A stretch of DNA of 64,000 nucleotides from VFKI01 sp964647825 (GTDB taxonomy: Bacteria; Pseudomonadota; Gammaproteobacteria; DSM-16500): contig CAZYJL010000006.1 in the NCBI GenBank assembly GCA_964647825.1, forward strand, positions 62,001 to 126,000, written 5' to 3'. The notes beneath the pieces are model-generated. The model made no database searches, was not told the DNA's origin, and was given only the letters and a program-made list of their open reading frames with translations. This document shows positions 35,905 through 43,556 of this stretch, piece by piece. Each line of letters starts with the position of its first letter. Within the stretch, counting starts at the first letter, position 1. The translations under genes and the position numbers were made by a program.

Positions 35905-35905
35905 A

Positions 35906-37360
35906 ATGACTTGGGAAACTGTCATCGGTCTAGAAGTTCACGCACAACTTTCAACTGTCAGTAAAATTTTTTCAGGTGCGGCGACAGCTTATGGCGCCGA
36001 ACCCAATACACAAGCCTGCGCCATTGATCTTGGTTTTCCCGGTGTTTTACCCGTATTAAATGCACGCGCGGTAGAAATGGCGATTCGCCTTGGTTTAGGC
36101 ATTGAAGCAACCATCGCGAAAAAATCAATTTTTGCGCGGAAAAATTATTTTTATCCGGATTTACCCAAAGGCTATCAAATTAGTCAATTTGAACACCCTG
36201 TCGTCATTGGCGGTCATCTCGATATTTTACTCGATGAACTCGATGAAAAAGGCGAGAAAAAAATAAAACGTATTCGCATTACACGCGCACATTTAGAAGA
36301 AGATGCAGGTAAATCCTTACATGAAGATTTTCATGGTTTATCCGGTATCGATTTAAATCGTGCAGGTACGCCATTATTAGAAATTGTGTCAGAACCTGAT
36401 ATGCGTTCTGCGAAAGAAGCCGTAGCCTATTTAAAAACCTTACATGCCTTAGTGCGCTATCTCGAGATTTGTGATGGCAATATGCAAGAAGGTTCCTTTC
36501 GTTGTGACGCCAATGTGTCTGTCAGAAAACTTGGCGAAGAAAAAATGGGTACGCGGACAGAATTAAAAAATATTAATTCCTTTCGTTTTGTCGAAAAAGC
36601 CATTGAACACGAAGTCGCACGGCAAATTGACGTATTAGAAAATGGCGGAAAAATTATACAAGAAACACGTTTATACGATGCAGAACGTGACATCACACGT
36701 CCGATGCGCAGCAAAGAAGAAGCGAATGATTATCGGTATTTCCCAGATCCTGATTTATTACCGCTGACTATTACCGACGAAGAAATTGCAGCTGTGCGCG
36801 CCAACCTACCTGAACTACCGACGGAAAAGCGTCAACGGTTTATACAAGAATATGGCTTAAGCCAATACGATGCGACCGTCTTAACCAGTCAGCGTGCACT
36901 CGCAACGTATTTTGAAACCGTTGTCGCCACTTCACAAAATCAAGCAAAATTAGCGGCAAATTGGGTGATGGGCGAACTCGCGGCAGCACTCAATAAACAT
37001 AATTTAACCATTGCAGAATCGCCAGTGCCTGCTGAAATGCTAGGACAATTAATTTTACGCATTGCCGATCAAACGATTTCAGGGAAGCTGGCCAAAATTG
37101 TCTTTGAACATTTATGGGCAAAACAAGGTTCGGTCGATGACATTATTGCCAAACAAGGCTTACAACAAGTTACGGATACAAGCGCCATTGAGCAATTAAT
37201 TGAAACGATTTTGCAAGAAAATCCAACGCAACTTGCGGATTTTCGTGCAGGCAAAGAAAAACTATTTGGCTTTTTTGTTGGACAAGCAATGAAAAAATCC
37301 GGCGGCAAAGTCAATCCACAGCAATTAAATGATTTATTGAAGAAGAAATTACGGGAGTAA
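35906..37360 (+). CDS. gatB: Asp/Glu-tRNA amidotransferase subunit B
   Basis: Kinase/transamidase subunit of GatCAB that phosphorylates the misacylated residue. The start at 35906 (MTWETVIGLEVHAQL) follows GGAGGG by 8 bases; frames from 35846 overlap gatA and are not needed. The 484 residues show the signature DLNRAGTPLLEIVSEPD, RTELKNINSF and the C-terminal tail region (KSGGKVNPQQLNDLLKKKL) that contacts tRNA. It is directly downstream of gatA. Confidence 0.97.
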   Translation: MTWETVIGLEVHAQLSTVSKIFSGAATAYGAEPNTQACAIDLGFPGVLPVLNARAVEMAIRLGLGIEATIAKKSIFARKNYFYPDLPKGYQISQFEHPVVIGGHLDILLDELDEKGEKKIKRIRITRAHLEEDAGKSLHEDFHGLSGIDLNRAGTPLLEIVSEPDMRSAKEAVAYLKTLHALVRYLEICDGNMQEGSFRCDANVSVRKLGEEKMGTRTELKNINSFRFVEKAIEHEVARQIDVLENGGKIIQETRLYDAERDITRPMRSKEEANDYRYFPDPDLLPLTITDEEIAAVRANLPELPTEKRQRFIQEYGLSQYDATVLTSQRALATYFETVVATSQNQAKLAANWVMGELAAALNKHNLTIAESPVPAEMLGQLILRIADQTISGKLAKIVFEHLWAKQGSVDDIIAKQGLQQVTDTSAIEQLIETILQENPTQLADFRAGKEKLFGFFVGQAMKKSGGKVNPQQLNDLLKKKLRE

Positions 37361-37380
37361 ATGTATCGTTATTCACAATA

Positions 37381-37649
37381 GAATATTGCTAACATAAATC
37401 TGATATTCATCCCGTGCTTGATGCGCAAACGATTACTGACAAGAACTGGATACCGCGCATAAAGCGCGGTATGACAGAGAAGCTGAAGCGCCGTATGATG
37501 AGAAGCTCAAGCGCCGTATGATGAGAAGCTGAAGCGCAGCAATCTTTCCTGTCCTGTCATCCCGTGCTTTATGCACGGGATCCAGAATACTGATGAAAAC
37601 TGCATAATCACATCATATACGGTATCACAGGATTCAATTAGCAATATTC
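37381..37649. repeat. REP-like cluster (family D) with outer inverted arms and 23-bp tandem repeats
   Basis: GAATATTGCTAA at 37381-37392 is inverted at 37638-37649 and encloses a degenerate REP half near 37407-37430, a full unit CTGGATACCGCG...CGCGGTATGACA (37446-37476), a 23-bp unit AGAAGCTGAAGCGCCGTATGATG repeated at 37478-37500 and 37501-37523 (one mismatch) with a partial third at 37524-37539, and another REP unit (37555-37585). It fills the 344-bp gap between gatB and the glycosyltransferase. No open frame of interest is present. Confidence 0.8.
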
Positions 37650-37704
37650 ATTGATAATAATGGGTAATCACAATCAGTTATCACTCTTATTATAATAACG
37701 ATAT

Positions 37705-39267
37705 ATGAATAACAATTTTATGACACGCTTTACGACAAAAACTATTCACCGAATATTTACGCTGTTTTTACTGAGTTATCTTGCAACATGGACGCTCGCA
37801 CCAACGTTTATTCGTCACGCACTGCCCGATGATTTTATTGAAGCGGTTGTATGGGGACAACAATTTTCCTTTGGTAATGATAAAAATCCGTGGTTACCTG
37901 CGTGGCTCGCCCACCTAGGTGTGTTACTCGGTGGTGAAAGTGGTATCGGCATTTATTTCATCCAAGCACTTTTTATCACCATTGGTTTTATTGCAACATT
38001 TCAATTAGGCCGTGCGTGCACCAACAAAATCTATGCATTGGTTGGTGTGTTGATCTATCTCGGCTGCGCAGGTTACACCGTCGATTTACAAGGCGTGAAT
38101 GATAATTATATTTTGATGGGATTATTACCCTTAGCGAGTTTATTTTTCTATTACGCCCAAAAAACTAATCGTCTCTGCTATTGGCTTAGTGGCAGTATCT
38201 GCACTGCACTCGCGATCATGGGAAAATACGATGCCGCATTATTTGCACTTGCCATGTTCTTTTGTTTTATCACACATCCACGCCGTCGTTTCTATTTTAC
38301 GTCTTATCCACTTTGGCTCAGCGTGCTTGTGAGTTTTATTATCATATTACCAAACTGTCTCTGGCTCTGGCAGCATGATTTCCAAACATTACGCTATGCG
38401 TTTGTGGAACGCGCACATTTTGCTGAAACCAGTTGGGGAAACCAAATAAAAAATAATTTGATTTTTATTTTAAGTTTAATTATCCGCTTCTTACCTGCAA
38501 GTTTACTCTTGCTCACAGCCTGTGAATTTAAAAATAATAACAACTTAAATACGAAGCATCATTTCATCACACACAAAAAAGTTTGTTGTGCAAAAGAGGA
38601 TTTACATTTTCTTTTTTGGGCAGGTGCAGGACCCATTTTATTATTACTGGCCTTAGGATTTGGCATGAACCTCACGCTACATCGTGAGTGGGGCGATACT
38701 TTTTTTGGCTTATGGGGCATCTTATTACTCGCCCGTTTTCAGCCGTCTATTTCTCAAAAATCATTTAATCGATTTATTAAGATTATTTTTAGTTTATTAC
38801 TCATTTGGCCGATTGGTTATCTATTTATTTCATTGCAAAAAGACACTGGCAGTTATCCCGGCAAAGAAATCGCACGTCTTGCCACGGCAATTTGGCATCA
38901 ACATTATAAAGAACCGTTACGCTACGTGGCAGGCGATCGTTACACAGCAGGCTATTTTGCGCTGCATAGTCCCGATCATCCGCGCATTTTTATGGAATGG
39001 AATCCAATGGTTTCGCCATGGATTGATCAGAAAAAAATGGCGTGCCACGGTGCTTTATTTATTATGGATAATGGCCACAGTCATCAGCAATTTATCCACG
39101 GTGATACATTTCCTGCAAAAATCAAAGAAAAATGGCCTAACTTGATTATTTTACCAAGCATATTCATACCTTGGCAGCGCAATCACACCCAACGCCCACC
39201 CGTGAAAATCACCCTAGGTTTATTGCCGCCAAATCCCATGCAATGTGACTTTTTCCTTACTCACTGA
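37705..39267 (+). CDS. GT-C (ArnT/PMT-like) integral membrane glycosyltransferase
   Basis: A 520-residue protein with about ten membrane segments of the family 39/83 type. It has an N-terminal helix, then a periplasmic loop with the acidic pair Asp42-Asp43 (HALPDDFIEAV) expected to activate the lipid-linked sugar acceptor, a typical WLPAWLAHLG segment, and a periplasmic C-terminal domain. Such enzymes transfer sugars or amino sugars from undecaprenyl carriers to lipid A or other envelope glycans, but the substrate cannot be read from sequence. It converges on lptG. The ATG lacks a good Shine-Dalgarno; an ATG at codon 6 is an alternative. Confidence 0.85.
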   Translation: MNNNFMTRFTTKTIHRIFTLFLLSYLATWTLAPTFIRHALPDDFIEAVVWGQQFSFGNDKNPWLPAWLAHLGVLLGGESGIGIYFIQALFITIGFIATFQLGRACTNKIYALVGVLIYLGCAGYTVDLQGVNDNYILMGLLPLASLFFYYAQKTNRLCYWLSGSICTALAIMGKYDAALFALAMFFCFITHPRRRFYFTSYPLWLSVLVSFIIILPNCLWLWQHDFQTLRYAFVERAHFAETSWGNQIKNNLIFILSLIIRFLPASLLLLTACEFKNNNNLNTKHHFITHKKVCCAKEDLHFLFWAGAGPILLLLALGFGMNLTLHREWGDTFFGLWGILLLARFQPSISQKSFNRFIKIIFSLLLIWPIGYLFISLQKDTGSYPGKEIARLATAIWHQHYKEPLRYVAGDRYTAGYFALHSPDHPRIFMEWNPMVSPWIDQKKMACHGALFIMDNGHSHQQFIHGDTFPAKIKEKWPNLIILPSIFIPWQRNHTQRPPVKITLGLLPPNPMQCDFFLTH

Positions 39268-39291
39268 GTTTTTACTATACGATTACTTAAA

Positions 39292-40362
39292 TCACTTCCC
39301 CACGCGCCGCCACAACAATAAGCCCGCGGAGGCAAATAAAATACTCGGAAATATCGCAGCTAAAAAAGAAGGTAACTGAAAAATCACAGATAACTGTCCG
39401 ACAAGTGCATCCGTAATATAAAAACTAAATCCAATTAATACACCTATCAATAAACGCCAACCCATAGAAACACGCGGTGGCGCAACAAACACTAATGGTA
39501 CCGCTAAAAACAACATCACTAAAACCGACACTGGTTGCAATACCCGTTTCCAAAAAGACAATTGAAACTGCGCCGCTTGCAACCCATTTTTCATTAAATG
39601 GCCCGCAAAATAACGCAATTTATTGAGCGACATTTCAGATGGTTCACTCTGCCCCGCATTCAAAATCGCTGGATTTAATTTAATATCCCAGACGGTTTCA
39701 GCTAATTTTTCACTTTTTGTTTTTTGTTCGCCAATGAATAGTGTTCGCACTAGATGATGCACTTGCCAGTGCCCATCCTGATAGTCCATGCTTTCCGCAA
39801 ACGATGCCGATAACATGCGATGTGATGTATCAAATTGATAACGCGTTACCCCTTCTAAATGTTTATGCGCCATCACACGTTGAATTTGAATAAAATCTTG
39901 TTGCTCTCGCAACCATAATCCCGTCGCTGTAATTAATGCCTGCCCACTCGTTTGTTCAGTGGTTTTATGCACATCCGCTAAACGATGCAATTGTGGTGCA
40001 AGCCCCTCACCCAATAAAAAACCCAATACAGCTAACACAAAAACGGCTAACAAAATGGCACGCGCCATATGAAACAAAGAAAAACCAGATGCGCGCATCA
40101 CGATTAATTCATGTAAAGCGGCTAATTGCCCTAATCCTAACAACCCACCTAATAACACCAACATCGGAAATAATTGACTAATACTAAATGGTAATTCAAG
40201 CAACGCATGAAAGGCGGCTTGCGGCATACCATAATCACCTTCACCCACATCGCGTAATTCACCAAGAAAATTAATAATAAAAGCCAGCGCAGCAACAACG
40301 GCCATCATCAGCAGCGTTGCATAAATAATTCTTTTTGCAACATAATTCTCTAATAATTTCAT
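39292..40362 (-). CDS. lptG: LPS export permease LptG
   Basis: One of two membrane subunits of the LptB2FG transporter that extracts LPS from the inner membrane. The 356 residues have three N-terminal helices, a periplasmic beta-jellyroll (about 140-245) and three C-terminal helices, with the family patterns ELPFSISQLFPMLVLLGGLLGLGQLAALHELIVMR (in part) and WKRVLQPVSVLVMLFLAVPL. The start overlaps the lptF stop by 4 bases. It converges on the glycosyltransferase gene. Confidence 0.94.
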   Translation of the reverse strand: MKLLENYVAKRIIYATLLMMAVVAALAFIINFLGELRDVGEGDYGMPQAAFHALLELPFSISQLFPMLVLLGGLLGLGQLAALHELIVMRASGFSLFHMARAILLAVFVLAVLGFLLGEGLAPQLHRLADVHKTTEQTSGQALITATGLWLREQQDFIQIQRVMAHKHLEGVTRYQFDTSHRMLSASFAESMDYQDGHWQVHHLVRTLFIGEQKTKSEKLAETVWDIKLNPAILNAGQSEPSEMSLNKLRYFAGHLMKNGLQAAQFQLSFWKRVLQPVSVLVMLFLAVPLVFVAPPRVSMGWRLLIGVLIGFSFYITDALVGQLSVIFQLPSFLAAIFPSILFASAGLLLWRRVGK

Positions 40363-41453
40363 GCGCGCTTAGCCCGTAAAAAAATATATAAACACGCCGC
40401 TACTAAAAATACACCGTGCACCCACCATAAACCGATAGACACCGGAAGCATTTTTTGTTCAACAAAATGACGGCTTACCATCAACAAATTCATGTAAATA
40501 ACATAAATTAATAAAGCGGGTAATAATGCCGTATAACGACTTTTACGTGGTTTCACTTCAGACAATGGCACCGCCAATAATGCCAAAATGATGACAGAAA
40601 TCGCTATCGATAGACGCCATTGCAGTTCAGCCGCGCGATCAGGATTTTGATAGTCCTCAAATAATTTTTTTGTCGGCACCGCTTCTTCACCACGGAATGA
40701 AATCATGTCGTGTAGATCCGGCACACGTAGACGATATTGCTCGAAACGAATCACACGATAATTCATCTGTCCCGGCACCCCCTCATAACGGTAACCATTT
40801 TCTGCGACGATAAAAATTGCGCCCGTTTTTGGATCGGTTTGCTGATAACCTGCATCGGCTGCAATCACCGTCCATGCAGGCACGTCACTTTCGGTGACAC
40901 CTTCCTTGGGTTGTTTTTGTTCTGCGAAAAAAATGTTACTTGCCCGACGGTGATCACGCGAAATTTTTTCAACATAGACAACACGGCTATCGCCTTGCAT
41001 CACTTTAAAGCGCCCAGGCATCAGTGTATCTAATAGATTATCAATCGAGCCTTGCGCTAATGCTTGCTGTCGATTCGCTGCGATCAGCGGGTTGACCCAT
41101 AAAATCAATATCCCCACGATCACCGCGACCAAGCCTGACGTCACACAAACCAACCCCGTCAAACGCCAAATACTATAACCGCACGAATGCAAAATACGCA
41201 GCTCGTTATCCGCATACAGGCGACCAAAAGTGAGTAAAACGGCAAAAAACAAACCGGGGGGTAATAACAATGCGAGTAACCAAGGAATCTGGAAGCCGAT
41301 TACTTGAAACAACACGCTCGGAGCAATTTTCCCTGAAGCGGCATACCCTAAATAACGGACCAGCTGCTGACTAATAAAAATTAACAGCAGCACGAGCGTC
41401 ACGCCCACAAGGGTCTCCAACACTTCCCGGCGCAAATAGCGCGAGATAATCAT
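40359..41453 (-). CDS. lptF: LPS export permease LptF
   Basis: Partner of LptG in LPS extraction. The 364-residue protein has the same six-helix plus jellyroll plan. Typical patterns are RYLRREVLETLVGVTLVLLL at the N-terminus, GRLYADNELRILHSCG (the cytoplasmic coupling region that contacts LptB) and ELQWRLSIAISVIILALLAVPLSE. It is divergent from pepA, as in many gammaproteobacteria, with repeats D and B filling the 367-bp gap. Confidence 0.95.
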   Translation of the reverse strand: MIISRYLRREVLETLVGVTLVLLLIFISQQLVRYLGYAASGKIAPSVLFQVIGFQIPWLLALLLPPGLFFAVLLTFGRLYADNELRILHSCGYSIWRLTGLVCVTSGLVAVIVGILILWVNPLIAANRQQALAQGSIDNLLDTLMPGRFKVMQGDSRVVYVEKISRDHRRASNIFFAEQKQPKEGVTESDVPAWTVIAADAGYQQTDPKTGAIFIVAENGYRYEGVPGQMNYRVIRFEQYRLRVPDLHDMISFRGEEAVPTKKLFEDYQNPDRAAELQWRLSIAISVIILALLAVPLSEVKPRKSRYTALLPALLIYVIYMNLLMVSRHFVEQKMLPVSIGLWWVHGVFLVAACLYIFLRAKRA

Positions 41454-41511
41454 GTTAACGCTTTCACTCCTCCAGACATTTTAGATAGAATCACGACGCT
41501 TACTATTTATC

Positions 41512-41647
41512 ACTAGTAGACCGATTCATTCATTTTGTCTATCTTGTCATACCGCGGTTCATCCGCGGGATCCAGAGAAACACGAAAGTAACCTGGATAC
41601 CGCGCATAAAGCGCGGTATGACAAAATAAATGAATCCATCTACTAGT
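41512..41647. repeat. Paired REP-like units (family D) inside a 28-bp inverted-arm element
   Basis: Two inverted REP units (41545-41574 and 41593-41623) are enclosed by arms 41512-41539 and 41620-41647. These match as inverted repeats at 25 of 28 positions (ACTAGTAGA..GATTCATT.ATTTTGTC). The arm sequence is not found around other REP units. The element directly abuts family B copy 3 that begins at 41650. Confidence 0.8.
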
Positions 41648-41649
41648 TT

Positions 41650-41770
41650 CTGTTAACAATTGATAAATTTTGATCATTTTACGAGAAAACACGATGTTTT
41701 CGAAAATCAAATCCAATCAGGGAGAATGTATTTGATGCTAAAATGATTAAAATTTATCAATTGTCAACAG
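41650..41770. repeat. Palindromic element family B, copy 3
   Basis: Left arm CTGTTAACAATTGATAAATT and right arm AATTTATCAATTGTCAACAG are inverted repeats. The core ACGAGAAAACA..TGTTTTCGAAAATCAAATCC is shared with copies 1 and 2. The internal arm sequence CAATTGATAAATTTT is private to this copy and present on both sides. It ends about 50 bp before the pepA start, so it may be transcribed as leader sequence. Confidence 0.85.
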
Positions 41771-41820
41771 ACCCTAAAAACAGTCACTCATTATACTGGA
41801 CTGCGTCCATTGGAGCTAAC

Positions 41821-43407
41821 ATGAAATTCAGGATCTTTCAACATCCTCATCCCGAAACACACGCCACAGACTGTATTATCGTTGGCTTTCATGAAAAAGG
41901 CGGTTTATCCCCTATCGCAAAAAAAATAGATACCGCCAGCAATGGCTTCGTTAGCCGCGTGCTCAAACAAAGCGCTATTGAAGGAAAATCCGGGGATACG
42001 CTGTTACTGCACCACGTTCCAGGCATCGCTGCCAGTACGGTGTTGTTAGTCGGGATCGACCAACCCCAAGAAAAAAATAAAAATACAACGGATCAACTCG
42101 GTAAATTTCGTAAAGCTGTTGCTGCTTGCTGCAATGCATTACAAAAAAGCGGTGCCAAAGATGCCTTATTCTGCTTGACAGAATTACCTATCGACCACTT
42201 ATCAGATGCCGACAAAATTCGCCATGCCGCAGAAATTGTAGGCGATAGCCATTATCGTTTTGAACACTATAAGAGTGAGAAAAAACCCGCACAAAAATTA
42301 ATGCGAGTCGATTTTTTTCTGCCTAATCAAACAACCCTTCCCGCGGCAGAAACCGCACTGAAACAAGCTGACGCCATCCTAAAAGGGGCGCACTTTACCC
42401 GTGATCTTGGCAATCAACCTTCCAATATTTGTACGCCAACCTGGGTAGCCGCGGAAGCGAAAAAACTTGCGAAAGAGTATTCTACCCTCACCACCAAAGT
42501 ACTTGATCGTGAAGACATGCAAAAACTGGGTATGGGTGCTTTTCTTGCGGTCGCCAAAGGCAGCGCGCAAGAACCCAGATTAGTGTGCATTGAATATAAC
42601 GGCAGCGCCCAAAAAAATAAAAAAACCACAAAAACTGCAGAGGCCACAGAAACACACGAGTCGACACAAGGTCCGGTTGTGTTAATTGGTAAAGGCATTA
42701 CCTTTGATACAGGTGGTGTGTCACTCAAGCCCTCTGACAGCATGGTTGGCATGAAATATGATATGTGTGGCGCTGCTACCGTTCTCGGCACACTGAAAGC
42801 CGTCGCAGAATTAGCATTACCGATTCATCTCGTTGGCATTCTGGCACTGGCTGAAAATATGCCAAGCGGCACCGCTAGCAAGCCCGAAGATATCGTCACG
42901 TCACTTTCCGGGCAAACAATTGAAATTCTTAATACGGATGCCGAAGGCCGTTTGGTCTTATGTGATGCACTGACCTACGCGGAACGTTACCATCCAAGCG
43001 CCGTGATCGATATTGCAACATTGACAGGCGCTGTCGTGATTGCCCTAGGGCAACATGCAACGGGTTTATTATCGAATCATCAACCACTCGCAGACGCATT
43101 ACTCGCCGCCGGCAAAAAAACCCACGATCGCGCATGGCAGCTGCCCTTATGGGACGATTACCAAGAGCAGCTGAAAAGCCCCTTTGCAGATATGTCCAAT
43201 GTCGGCGGACGACCTGCAGGGACCATTACGGCAGCCTGTTTCCTATCGCGCTTTGCGAAAAAATTCCATTGGGCACACCTAGATGTCGCAGGAACAGCCG
43301 CGCAAATGTTCGGAAACGCAGAACGGTATGCCACTGGTCGGCCCGTGCCATTATTAACCCAATTCTTAATTGATCACCACGACTCAGGCGCTCGAGAAAC
43401 GAGCTAA
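41821..43407 (+). CDS. pepA: Leucyl aminopeptidase PepA (M17)
   Basis: Cytosolic two-metal aminopeptidase. The start at 41821 has GGAG 5 bases upstream; the frame extends upstream into the family B repeat and that part is unlikely to be coding. The 528 residues show the metal site block GKGITFDTGGVSLKP, KYDMCGAA, and the signature NTDAEGRL. The protein contains a Lys/Thr/Glu linker (KKNKKTTKTAEATETHEST, near residue 268) not usual in the family. The last codons (ARETS and stop) lie in the left arm of a family C repeat. valS follows. Confidence 0.95.
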   Translation: MKFRIFQHPHPETHATDCIIVGFHEKGGLSPIAKKIDTASNGFVSRVLKQSAIEGKSGDTLLLHHVPGIAASTVLLVGIDQPQEKNKNTTDQLGKFRKAVAACCNALQKSGAKDALFCLTELPIDHLSDADKIRHAAEIVGDSHYRFEHYKSEKKPAQKLMRVDFFLPNQTTLPAAETALKQADAILKGAHFTRDLGNQPSNICTPTWVAAEAKKLAKEYSTLTTKVLDREDMQKLGMGAFLAVAKGSAQEPRLVCIEYNGSAQKNKKTTKTAEATETHESTQGPVVLIGKGITFDTGGVSLKPSDSMVGMKYDMCGAATVLGTLKAVAELALPIHLVGILALAENMPSGTASKPEDIVTSLSGQTIEILNTDAEGRLVLCDALTYAERYHPSAVIDIATLTGAVVIALGQHATGLLSNHQPLADALLAAGKKTHDRAWQLPLWDDYQEQLKSPFADMSNVGGRPAGTITAACFLSRFAKKFHWAHLDVAGTAAQMFGNAERYATGRPVPLLTQFLIDHHDSGARETS

Positions 43408-43515
43408 TTTTATTCACAAAACGAGCAAACAGGGAAGTTTGCGAGAGCAAAAACTGCGATATGGATATTCATATTTTGCGGTTTTGATAAAAAAATTAGC
43501 CTCTTTCCCGAGAGC
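43390..43515. repeat. Palindromic element family C, copy 1, overlapping the pepA stop
   Basis: The left arm GCTCGAGAAACGAGCTAATTTT includes the last codons and stop of pepA, and the right arm ending at 43515 is its imperfect inverse. (That arm is 22 bases; in parts: GCTCGAGAAACGAG, then CTAATTTT.) The core ACGAGCAAACAGGGAAGTTTGCGAGAGC contains a GCAAAC/GTTTGC hairpin and is followed by TTTTGCGGTTTTGATAAAAAA, as in the copy at 55366-55509. Confidence 0.8.
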
Positions 43516-43556
43516 AAATCGTTACAATTGATCACCGTTAAAAAATCTGAGGCGCA

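Noticed and set aside
37478..37539. Short direct repeats thought at first to be a CRISPR array
   Set aside because: Units abut without spacers and derive from REP-like sequence; no cas genes nearby.
38684..39145. 153-codon frame inside the glycosyltransferase gene
   Set aside because: Same-strand shadow in another frame of a clear membrane protein; no independent signals.
41743..41820. Upstream extension of the pepA frame
   Set aside because: Translates the family B repeat; the ATG at 41821 has a good ribosome site and matches the family N-terminus.
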